A stretch of 64,000 nucleotides of DNA from the NCBI GenBank assembly GCA_947497175.1, contig CANMFM010000002.1, positions 124,001-188,000 on the forward strand. The letters run 5' to 3'. Within the stretch, counting starts at the first letter, position 1. Each line of letters opens with the position of its first letter. The stretch comes from an uncultured Aquimarina sp. Lineage in GTDB: Bacteria > Bacteroidota > Bacteroidia > Flavobacteriales > Flavobacteriaceae. A program made the translations under genes and the position numbers. The notes below the pieces were generated by a model. It had not been told where the DNA came from. It worked only from the letters and a program-made list of their open reading frames with translations, and did not search any database. Of this stretch, positions 56,593 to 63,575 are shown one piece after another.

Positions 56593-56874
56593 TACTATGA
56601 TGTGGTTAAGTAGTTATTTTAATTTAATTTTTGTTGGTAAAGATTTTCTGGAGTATTTGGAATGGCATTAAATAAATAATAGTCTACAATAATGCCACTA
56701 ATTTGTGGATAAGGCTATGCGTTTCTAATAATGCTTTCTATGGTTAAATTTCTATGCATTTGTAGTTAAAAAAAACAAGAGGAACACCTTTGTAAAAAGT
56801 ATTCTTAGTAAATAATTTAGGTATAAATCTTATAATTAAGATTTATACCTAAAGGAAATTAGCCTACAACTCAC
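56593..56874 (-). other. Gap between the lanthipeptide precursor and lanC
   Basis: 282 bp without a convincing ORF on either strand. It contains the large hairpin described separately and otherwise AT-rich sequence. If the three genes are cotranscribed, it is a long leader for lanC. Confidence 0.5.
56818..56851 (-). terminator. Attenuating hairpin after the lanthipeptide precursor gene
   Basis: A perfect 14-bp stem TAGGTATAAATCTT / AAGATTTATACCTA (56818-56831, 56838-56851) with a 6-base loop lies 23 bp after the precursor stop. There is no strong T tract, so partial read-through is likely. This would make more precursor than enzyme mRNA, as in other lantibiotic operons. Confidence 0.65.
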
Positions 56875-57057
56875 TTATTGCTTGTTACTTGAGCAGGGGC
56901 CTCCTGGATTTTGAGGAATGTGTGTTAATCCAAGGGGGCATGCTTCATTTGCAAATACGGTAAATAGATTTACAGTAAGATAACCACCTTCAATACTAGC
57001 TTTATCTTCAGGAGATAAGGCTTTGATTTTCAAATTTTTTAATTCCAATTTTTTCAT
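56875..57057 (-). CDS. Class I lanthipeptide precursor peptide
   Basis: 60 residues. The leader (1-25) is Lys- and Leu-rich (MKKLELKNLKIKALSPEDK) and ends in a double glycine, GG at 24-25. The core (26-60) contains Thr28, Thr33, Thr45, Ser56 and Ser57 as possible dehydration sites and only two cysteines, Cys40 and Cys55, so at most two thioether rings. Leader type and position upstream of lanC and lanB fit a Bacteroidota class I precursor. The core matches no lantibiotic I know. The GG site suggests removal by a C39-type peptidase, but no such gene is visible in the window. Confidence 0.88.
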   Translation of the reverse strand: MKKLELKNLKIKALSPEDKASIEGGYLTVNLFTVFANEACPLGLTHIPQNPGGPCSSNKQ

Positions 57058-57378
57058 TTTTTACTTATTTTAATTTTTCTTACTCTATTTGATAGGATTT
57101 TCAGATGCCTCCTTAACATTAATCTAAAATATTATATACTGTTTTTTACACGTGTTTAAACTAAAAATATTCTGCTGTTACTGAGAAAATTGATATCAAA
57201 TTTTTAAAATTTAACCATGCTAGAACCTGTTACACAATCTCCCGCTTTGATGAAATTTAAATTATCTAATTTTTTACCCTGTAAATTTATTTGAGATATA
57301 ATTTTAAAAATATTGCATTTCACAGCTTTTAATAGCTGTTTTCTTAATCCCACAATATTATATAATATAATTTTTAGG

Positions 57379-57416
57379 AAGTTCTGAATCTTCAACTTGT
57401 TAAAGATCCAGAACTT
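57379..57416. terminator. Hairpin upstream of the lanthipeptide precursor
   Basis: The stem AAGTTCTGAATCTT / AAGATCCAGAACTT (57379-57392, 57403-57416) has one mismatch and a 10-base loop. It may be a terminator left from an older gene or one for transcription from either side. Confidence 0.5.
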
Positions 57417-57519
57417 ATTTAGATGCTTTTTTTGAATGAATTAGAAGTTTGAGAAGTATGTTTTTTTCAATATTGTATAAAAATTAGATGTAGATGTAAA
57501 GCCACGTTCTAAAGCAAGA

Positions 57520-57694
57520 GTATCCAGCGTAGCTATACTAACGTGTGATCGCAGCAAGAGCATATGATCATATCCTAAACGTCTCTCGCATGATAGCAGA
57601 TCTTGAAGGAGTAAATACGCTTAACGGAGATCATATTTCTGAAGCAATACACTATAGAAGTCTTGATCGAAATGGCTGGTTGGGCCAAGAATAG
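57520..57694 (+). pseudogene. Degraded duplicate of the comM 3' end
   Basis: 57522-57560 matches comM 52012-52052 with a 2-base deletion. Then 57561-57684 matches comM 52203-52326 with about 13 mismatches in 124 bases. A 150-bp internal deletion joins the two at a shared AGAG. The second part still reads in the comM frame ([18 protein letters not shown]...GWLGQE, stop at 57694), but the 2-base deletion breaks the frame before it. Most changes alter amino acids, so it is drifting as a pseudogene. It lies in the same orientation as intact comM. Confidence 0.93.
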
Positions 57695-57795
57695 CGTCTA
57701 GTGTGTTTAGAATTTATAAACTATTTTAAATTCTTATTAACAATCGTGATTTAGTACCTTGAAAAATCAATATTTTTAAGAATACACAAAAAATC

Positions 57796-59016
57796 ATGAA
57801 AAAATGGATTACTAATATTGGTCCAGGTGCATTGGTTACTGCGGCATTTATTGGTCCAGGTACGGTAACCGTATGTACCCTGGCTGGCGTTAAATTTGGA
57901 TACACATTATTATGGGTCTTGTTATTGTCAATTGTAGCTTGCGTAGTATTACAAGAAATGGCCGCCAGGCTAGGGGTGATTACTCAAAATGAGCTCAGCG
58001 AAGTATTAAAATCTCAATTTCGAAATAAAATTCTGAAATGGTCGCTTATCGGGATTGTGATTTCTGCAATATTTATTGGTAATGCAGCCTACGAAGCTGG
58101 TAATATTAGTGGAGGAGTATTAGGGTTGTCTACAATTTTAGGAACACCTACTCTAAATTTAGGAGGGTTTACACTAAATTATCAAAGCCTGATCATTGGT
58201 ATTTTTGCTTTTGTGCTTTTGTATATTGGCAATTACAAAGTATTAGAACGTAGTTTGATTATTATGGTGTTGAGCATGAGTTTGGCTTTTATTATTGCGG
58301 CCCTAGTAACCAAACCTGATCTTTCTTTAATTTTTAAAGGGTTTGTTCCTGCATTTGAATCAGAAAAAATTTTCATGATTATTGGTTTAATTGGTACTAC
58401 TGTGGTTCCCTATAATTTGTTTTTACATGCCTCTTTGGTAAAAGAAAAATGGAACACCCCAGAACAGCTTCCTTTAGCTCGAAAAGATACAATTATTGCA
58501 ATTATAGGTGGCGGAATAATGTCTATGGCAATCATTATCGCTGGTGCAGCGATACAAGATACAGAAGTGCACAATGCTGCCGACCTTGCAAAAGGATTAG
58601 AGCCGGTTTTTGGCGTAGCGGCAAAATATGTGCTCTCTCTGGGGCTTTTTGCAGCTGGAATAACCTCTGCAATTACGGCTCCACTGGCTGCGGCTTATGT
58701 TGTCAAAGGATGTATGGGCTGGAAAGGAGGGATGAAAACCAAAGAATTTAGATCTGTTTGGATGTTTATTTTATTGATAGGGGTTGTATTTTCTTCGCTA
58801 GGTATAAAGTCAATAGAAATAATTCAATTTGCTCAAATCGCTAACGGACTTTTATTACCAATTATCGCAGGTTTCCTTTTATGGGTTATGAATAGAAAAA
58901 CACTTTTAGGAAAATATACAAACTCATGGAGACAAAACTTTTTAGGAGGTATGATTCTTTTGGTGACCATTTTTTTAGGAATGAGAAGCATTTGGAAAGT
59001 AATTTCTGGTTTGTAA
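57796..59016 (+). CDS. Nramp-fold transporter lacking the metal-binding residues
   Basis: 406 residues with about 11 membrane segments of the Nramp/LeuT fold. The first segment reads GPGALVTAAFIGPGTVT, where metal transporters have DPGN: Asp is Gly20 and Asn is Thr23. The sixth reads GTTVVPYNLFLHASLV, where they have MPHN: Met is Val204 and His is Tyr206. All the main metal ligands are therefore replaced, so it probably does not carry Mn or Fe. It lies 27 bp before pxpA in the same direction. A role in taking up 5-oxoproline or a related organic substrate is suggested by context; it is inference. Confidence 0.85.
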   Translation: MKKWITNIGPGALVTAAFIGPGTVTVCTLAGVKFGYTLLWVLLLSIVACVVLQEMAARLGVITQNELSEVLKSQFRNKILKWSLIGIVISAIFIGNAAYEAGNISGGVLGLSTILGTPTLNLGGFTLNYQSLIIGIFAFVLLYIGNYKVLERSLIIMVLSMSLAFIIAALVTKPDLSLIFKGFVPAFESEKIFMIIGLIGTTVVPYNLFLHASLVKEKWNTPEQLPLARKDTIIAIIGGGIMSMAIIIAGAAIQDTEVHNAADLAKGLEPVFGVAAKYVLSLGLFAAGITSAITAPLAAAYVVKGCMGWKGGMKTKEFRSVWMFILLIGVVFSSLGIKSIEIIQFAQIANGLLLPIIAGFLLWVMNRKTLLGKYTNSWRQNFLGGMILLVTIFLGMRSIWKVISGL

Positions 59017-59043
59017 GTAAAATCTGATATATCTTGTAAGAAT

Positions 59044-59772
59044 ATGAAAAAAATAATTTTCAATGCAGATGTAGGAGAAGAGGCTGGTTTTGATCATGAA
59101 ATTATGCCCAATGTGGCCTGGTGTAATATTTCTTGTGGGGCCCATGCCGGTAATGATGAAGTGATACAGAAAACGATAACATTAGCGGCAAAAAATGATG
59201 TTAAAATTGGTGCTCATCCTTCGTATCCTGACCGTGAAAATTTTGGGAGAGTTCGTATGGAGATGACCTACTACGATTTGGTACAATCCATAATGGATCA
59301 GATTTTAAAAGTGAAATATTTTACTGAAAAAGAAGGTCTGCAACTTCATCATGTAAAGCCACACGGAGCTCTTTATAATGAAGCAGTTGTAAATAAGACT
59401 GTTGCTAAAGCAGTCCTAGAAGCTGTTAAAAATGTCGATAAAAGGTTAAAAGTAATTACTTTAAAAAACTCCATACTCTCTGATCTTTGTGCTGGGGTTT
59501 TAGATGTTAAATACGAAGCTTTTGCAGATCGTAATTATACTAGTGATTTAACATTGGTTTCTAGGTTGAAACATGATGCCGTTATCACAAGTCCGAAAAA
59601 AGTATTTGATCACGTTTTTAAGATGGTAACCGAGGCTAAAATTCTAACTATTAATAAGGAAGAAAAATCAGTATCTTTTGATACAATTTGTATACATGGA
59701 GATCATCCAAAATCAATTGAGATTCTGGAATATATTCACCAGAAATTTTCTGATTTGGGTTTTGTTTTTTAA
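59044..59772 (+). CDS. pxpA: 5-oxoprolinase subunit PxpA (LamB/YcsF family)
   Basis: 242 residues. LamB/YcsF motifs: FNADVGEEAGFDHEIMPNVAWCNISCGAHAGND near the start, then KIGAHPSYPDRENFGR, HHVKPHGALYN and ICIHGDHP. PxpA with PxpB and PxpC forms the prokaryotic ATP-dependent 5-oxoprolinase that opens pyroglutamate to glutamate. The usual second Asp/Asn of other PxpA starts (DLNxDxGE) is here FNADVGEE, a slightly short N-terminus. It is the first of three consecutive genes. Confidence 0.94.
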   Translation: MKKIIFNADVGEEAGFDHEIMPNVAWCNISCGAHAGNDEVIQKTITLAAKNDVKIGAHPSYPDRENFGRVRMEMTYYDLVQSIMDQILKVKYFTEKEGLQLHHVKPHGALYNEAVVNKTVAKAVLEAVKNVDKRLKVITLKNSILSDLCAGVLDVKYEAFADRNYTSDLTLVSRLKHDAVITSPKKVFDHVFKMVTEAKILTINKEEKSVSFDTICIHGDHPKSIEILEYIHQKFSDLGFVF

Positions 59773-59781
59773 ATAATTTTC

Positions 59782-60507
59782 ATGAAGTTTACGTTGCAAT
59801 ATAAACAATATTCTGAAAAGGCGATTTTAATTGAGTGGCCCTCAGAAATCAATCAAAATATCCTTGGTGATCTTCTTTTGTATAAAATACAAATCGAGGA
59901 TAATTTTGTTAAAGATATTGTTGAGGTAATATCCGGATATAATTCATTGTTAATATATTATGATGGTTCTATAGATAACTTCTATAGTAAGGTAGATATA
60001 TTGAAATCATTGTATTCTTCTGATGTTAAAATGCAAGAAATAAAAAGGAAGCGCTGGGAAATTCCGGTTTGTTATTCCTCTGTGCTGGCCACTGATCTAA
60101 ATGCTTTTTCTACATATAAGTCACTGACTGTTGATCAGGTGATTAAGTTGCATACGGCTCCAGAGTATACCATCTATTGTATAGGGTTTTTACCTGGTTT
60201 TTTATATTTAGGCGGCCTGGATGAAAAGTTATTTTTACCTAGAAAAAAAACACCATCACTAAAAGTAAAAAAAGGTTCAGTAGCTATAGGAGGTAACCAA
60301 ACTGGAATATATCCTACAGACAGTCCGGGAGGGTGGTATGTGATAGGGCAATGTCCTTTGGATTTTTTTGACGTGCATATACAACCTCCTTGTGTTTTTG
60401 AACCCGGAGATTTAGTAAGTTTTGTATCTATTGATGTTGATGAATATAACGATATAAGGTCAGAAATTAGTAAAGGACGTTACATGTTAAAATCTACTTT
60501 CGTATGA
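59782..60507 (+). CDS. pxpB: 5-oxoprolinase subunit PxpB (KipI-like)
   Basis: 241 residues of the KipI/AHS1 family. Motifs seen: the central IYCIGFLPGFLYLGGLDEKL, PRKKTPSLKVKKGSVAIGGNQTGIYPTDSPGGW and the C-terminal FEPGDLVSF. It is the ATP- or substrate-binding partner of PxpC. It lies 9 bp after pxpA, and its stop overlaps the pxpC start by four bases (ATGA), showing tight translational coupling. Confidence 0.94.
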   Translation: MKFTLQYKQYSEKAILIEWPSEINQNILGDLLLYKIQIEDNFVKDIVEVISGYNSLLIYYDGSIDNFYSKVDILKSLYSSDVKMQEIKRKRWEIPVCYSSVLATDLNAFSTYKSLTVDQVIKLHTAPEYTIYCIGFLPGFLYLGGLDEKLFLPRKKTPSLKVKKGSVAIGGNQTGIYPTDSPGGWYVIGQCPLDFFDVHIQPPCVFEPGDLVSFVSIDVDEYNDIRSEISKGRYMLKSTFV

Positions 60508-61367
60508 TCGGAAACATAAAAGTCCTTCAAACTAATTTTTTTGCAACGATACAAGATCAGGGACGTTTTGGGTTTTCAAAATATGGGGTTCCAAAAAGTG
60601 GAGCTATGGATCAGATTTCATTGGCTATAGCAAATCTGTTGTTGAACAATGATGAAAACGCGGCATGTATTGAGTTTGCCTTTCAGGATCTTGTTCTAAA
60701 GTTTTCTGAAGCCACAATAATTGTATTAACAGGCGCTTATGTCGATGCATTTTTAAATAAAAAAAAGGTTAAAATGTATCGAAGAATTTCGGTACAAAAA
60801 AATGATGTATTAGCGGTGTATAACTATAGAAAAGGGGTCTATGGTTATGTAGGAATCGTTGGTGGATTTTTGTCGCCTCTTGTGTTAAACAGTAGATCAT
60901 ATTACAAGACGATAACCGCAAGTTTTTACTTAAAAAAGAATAATAAGCTAATATATAATGGGCGTGGTGAGTATAAAGAGCAACTCTTTTCAACTATTTC
61001 AGAGTCTTTATTTTTTAGGGACTATGAAACTTTAAAAGTGTATCCCGGACCAGAATTTTTCCTACTATCTGAGGAGCAACAAGTAATTCTATCGGATTCA
61101 TATTTTACAATTTCTAAGAATTATAATAGAATGGCTATTGTTCTGGAAGAACACCTAACTAATACTTTTGCATCGATGCTTACAGGGCCAGTCTTACCGG
61201 GTACTGTACAACTTACACCATCAGGATCGTTAATCGTATTAATGCGTGATTGTCAAACTACAGGTGGGTATCCCAGAATATTACAATTAAGTGAGCCTGC
61301 GATTAATCACATAGCACAAAAGCAGGTAGGTGATAGATTTAGGTTTAAATTATCTAATCAGTTTTAA
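60504..61367 (+). CDS. pxpC: 5-oxoprolinase subunit PxpC (KipA-like)
   Basis: 287 residues of the KipA/AHS2 (biotin-dependent carboxylase-like) family. Motifs seen: TIQDQGRFGFSKYGVPKSGAMDQ, GAYVDAFLN, VYPGPE and TGPVLPGTVQLTPSGSLIVLMRDCQTTGGYPRI. It completes the PxpABC complex. It overlaps pxpB by four bases. A pair of G/C hairpins follows about 45 bp after the stop. Confidence 0.94.
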   Translation: MIGNIKVLQTNFFATIQDQGRFGFSKYGVPKSGAMDQISLAIANLLLNNDENAACIEFAFQDLVLKFSEATIIVLTGAYVDAFLNKKKVKMYRRISVQKNDVLAVYNYRKGVYGYVGIVGGFLSPLVLNSRSYYKTITASFYLKKNNKLIYNGRGEYKEQLFSTISESLFFRDYETLKVYPGPEFFLLSEEQQVILSDSYFTISKNYNRMAIVLEEHLTNTFASMLTGPVLPGTVQLTPSGSLIVLMRDCQTTGGYPRILQLSEPAINHIAQKQVGDRFRFKLSNQF

Positions 61368-61410
61368 ATACCTGTAGTATAAAGTTAATTTTGAGCTAAG
61401 ATAAAAAAAG

Positions 61411-61452
61411 AGGGGGTAAAACCCCCTATTGCACTCAGGGGGAAAATCCCCT
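61411..61452. promoter_or_regulatory. Twin G/C-rich hairpins upstream of the four-gene signalling unit
   Basis: Hairpin 1 is AGGGGGT / ACCCCCT (61411-61417, 61421-61427); hairpin 2 is AGGGGG / CCCCT (61437-61442, 61448-61452). The two are an imperfect tandem repeat with a period of 26 bases. Arm 2 could also pair with arm 3, so they could switch as RNA, act as terminators after pxpC, or be paired operators on DNA. In such an AT-rich region this is striking. Confidence 0.6.
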
Positions 61453-61617
61453 ATCTATATTTTTTTATGTATAGTTAAATTTTTGTTAATGAATTGATAT
61501 ATATATGTTTAGTGGGCTCTGGGATGCTTCTAAACTTTGTAAAAAGGATGTGGTGTTTGTGTAAAAGATTGTTTTTTAAATATATTAGCGATTATTAACC
61601 CTAAAAAAAGTAAAGTA

Positions 61618-62013
61618 ATGGCAAAAAAAGTACCAGCTAAGTGTATTAGTGTAGAGGAAGCAAGAGAACTGCAAAAAGCATGGTGTGATACCCGAACACC
61701 AGAAATAGATAAATGTATTGGATTTCAGGATACCAGAGAATTTTGGTGGAGTGTAGAAGAATTACAGGAATATCTTAAATACGTAAAAAAACAATCCAAA
61801 AAGCAAGGGATTGATAATCCAGGAATCAGAATGTATTTTGGAGCCTATCCAAAAGAAAAATGTAAAATGAATAGGGGTTATTCTACTGTTTTTCTTTCAC
61901 CCACAGGTGCACCGGCAGGTGCTCTAGGAAAAGGGGGGGATACTGCTCCTAATAATTATGAAGTAGCACCTTATAATAGAGGGGGAAGTGGATTTCCACC
62001 GAATGAATATTAA
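61618..62013 (+). CDS. Hypothetical protein with Gly/Pro-rich tail, first gene of signalling unit
   Basis: Not recognised as a named family. 131 residues. The N-terminal half is helical with three Cys (KCISVEE, KAWCDT, DKCIGF), then TREFWWSVEELQEYLKYVKKQ. A fourth Cys is in KEKCKMNRGYSTVFLSPTG. The C-terminus is Gly/Pro/Asn-rich (APAGALGKGGD, NRGGSGFPPNEY). It is soluble and without a signal peptide. Its stop overlaps the start of the next gene by one base (TAATG), so it belongs to the membrane protein/kinase/regulator unit that follows. A role as sensor partner or regulated output of the kinase is only a guess. Confidence 0.75.
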   Translation: MAKKVPAKCISVEEARELQKAWCDTRTPEIDKCIGFQDTREFWWSVEELQEYLKYVKKQSKKQGIDNPGIRMYFGAYPKEKCKMNRGYSTVFLSPTGAPAGALGKGGDTAPNNYEVAPYNRGGSGFPPNEY

Positions 62014-62711
62014 TGTATACATTAGTTATTATCAACTTAGTAGAAATTGTGGCAGCAATTGCTGGAACAATATATATAACAAGATATCGAGAAGAAAAAC
62101 AGTCTCGATATCTTATTATTTTTTTATGGTTGACTATTTTGATGGAGTTGACGCTTGGATGGTTGCCAGCGGGTGTTTACTTTTTAGAGTTATTCAGTTC
62201 TCTAAAAGATACTATGTTTGAGGATAATATATGGGTTTACAATTCATACGATATTATAAGCTTCGTATTTTATTTTTTATTTTTTTCTTCTCTTAAAGAA
62301 TTACAAAAGGTACGTGTAATATCTGTTTTATTAAGTGTCTCCTTTGTTATTTTTGCTGTTTTAAATTTATATTTTTCTGGAAACTTTTTTACAGAACCTT
62401 CATCCCTGAACTTTTTAATAGGCTCTATTTTTATACTCTTGCATATTATATATTTCTTTTTTCAAATTTTACAGAGTGAGCAAATATTGGACTTCTATAA
62501 AATAATCTTTTTTTATGTTGCAATTGGAACCTTGGTTTTTCATCTCAGTGTCTCACCAATTCTTATTTATTCTAAATACTTTAGTAATGCCAAGAGTCCA
62601 GAATTTGTTCAGATTTATAAAATAATACTTAGTGCAGCAAATATTTTTCTGTATACTTGCTATACAATTGGTTTTATGGTATGCTTGAAAAAGAACAAAT
62701 CCTACTCATAA
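62013..62711 (+). CDS. Multi-pass membrane protein, likely sensor partner
   Basis: 232 residues with about seven hydrophobic segments and short loops, and no recognisable catalytic domain. The first segment is near residues 4-22; the last near 205-225 (ANIFLYTCYTIGFMV). It starts within the stop of the 131-residue gene, and its end overlaps the kinase gene by 31 bases. The downstream kinase has only one membrane segment of its own, so this protein may supply the membrane sensor. Function inferred from arrangement. Confidence 0.8.
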   Translation: MYTLVIINLVEIVAAIAGTIYITRYREEKQSRYLIIFLWLTILMELTLGWLPAGVYFLELFSSLKDTMFEDNIWVYNSYDIISFVFYFLFFSSLKELQKVRVISVLLSVSFVIFAVLNLYFSGNFFTEPSSLNFLIGSIFILLHIIYFFFQILQSEQILDFYKIIFFYVAIGTLVFHLSVSPILIYSKYFSNAKSPEFVQIYKIILSAANIFLYTCYTIGFMVCLKKNKSYS

Positions 62712-63463
62712 TATATTTTACCGTAATTATTTTATTTTTTATAGTTTTCGGTATTATATTCTTTATTGCCTTTCAACGTAGAAAAAACAAATTACTTCTC
62801 GATAAATTTAGAGCAGAGCAACGCTACGAAGACGAAATCTTTAAGTCTCGTATAGAAATACAAGAACAGGCGCTTAAAAATGTAAGTTGGGAGCTTCATG
62901 ATAATATTGGTCAGTTACTATCTACAGCCGTAATGCAAATCAATATTATGAGCACCACCATTGATCAAAACAATACCGATTCTTTAAAAGATGTGCGTAA
63001 ATTGGTTGGCGATAGCCTGCAGGAAATACGTAACTTATCTAAAACATTAAACAACGAAGTGATTCATAATATTGGCTTAGAAAAGTCAATACGGGTAGAA
63101 CTGGATCGGTTCGAAAAACTTCGATTTTTAAAAACAAAGCTTTTGGTGACCGGAGAAGAGTTTCACATTGATCCTAAAGACGAAATTATTTTGTATCGTA
63201 TTATTCAGGAGTTTTTTTCAAACACGATAAAATATGCCGAAGCTTCACATCTAGAGGTAACGCTAAACTATTTCTCAGATCGTTTGGATATTAATGTGCA
63301 AGAAGATGGTGTAGGTTTTGATATGAAATCTGTTCAGGTTAATTCTGGACTATTAAATATGAAAAGCCGAGCGGCAATGGTTAAGGCAGATTATGAATAT
63401 AAATCTTCGCTGGGCAAAGGGGTTATGCTGTCGTTATCTTATCCTGCTAAGCATAAAGATTGA
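62681..63463 (+). CDS. Sensor histidine kinase, HisKA_3/NarL-partner type
   Basis: About 260 residues from the ATG at 62681; an in-frame TTG at 62657 is less likely. One membrane segment (~8-30) is followed by a short coiled stretch, a HisKA_3-like dimerisation part with His73 (SWELHDNIGQLL) and an HATPase (IIQEFFSNTIKYAEAS N-box; QEDGVGFDM). It lacks a periplasmic sensor, so the neighbouring membrane protein may provide the input. The response regulator 112 bp downstream is its likely partner. It overlaps the upstream gene by 31 bases. Confidence 0.9.
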   Translation: MLEKEQILLIIYFTVIILFFIVFGIIFFIAFQRRKNKLLLDKFRAEQRYEDEIFKSRIEIQEQALKNVSWELHDNIGQLLSTAVMQINIMSTTIDQNNTDSLKDVRKLVGDSLQEIRNLSKTLNNEVIHNIGLEKSIRVELDRFEKLRFLKTKLLVTGEEFHIDPKDEIILYRIIQEFFSNTIKYAEASHLEVTLNYFSDRLDINVQEDGVGFDMKSVQVNSGLLNMKSRAAMVKADYEYKSSLGKGVMLSLSYPAKHKD

Positions 63464-63575
63464 TTTGAGTATATTTACACTCTAAAAAAACCAGAGACTC
63501 TAGTAATTGCGAGAGTATTAAAACCAATACGTCGTAATTCTATCTCTTAGTTTTTGAAAAAATACTCAAATAGAA

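Larger units (their letters stand above)
57058..57795. other. Upstream region of the lanthipeptide operon to the Nramp gene
   Basis: 738 bp. It contains the promoter region of the precursor, a leftward reading frame 57204-57395 that may be a decayed second peptide gene, a hairpin at 57379-57416 and the comM fragment at 57520-57694. No intact gene was seen. Confidence 0.5.

Noticed and set aside
58449-58751. A 100-codon frame inside the Nramp-like gene
   Set aside because: It is a shifted reading of a membrane protein gene whose own frame is continuous and conserved.
57796-59016. Assignment of the Nramp-like protein as a manganese/iron transporter
   Set aside because: The DPGN and MPHN metal-binding motifs are replaced by GPGT and VPYN.
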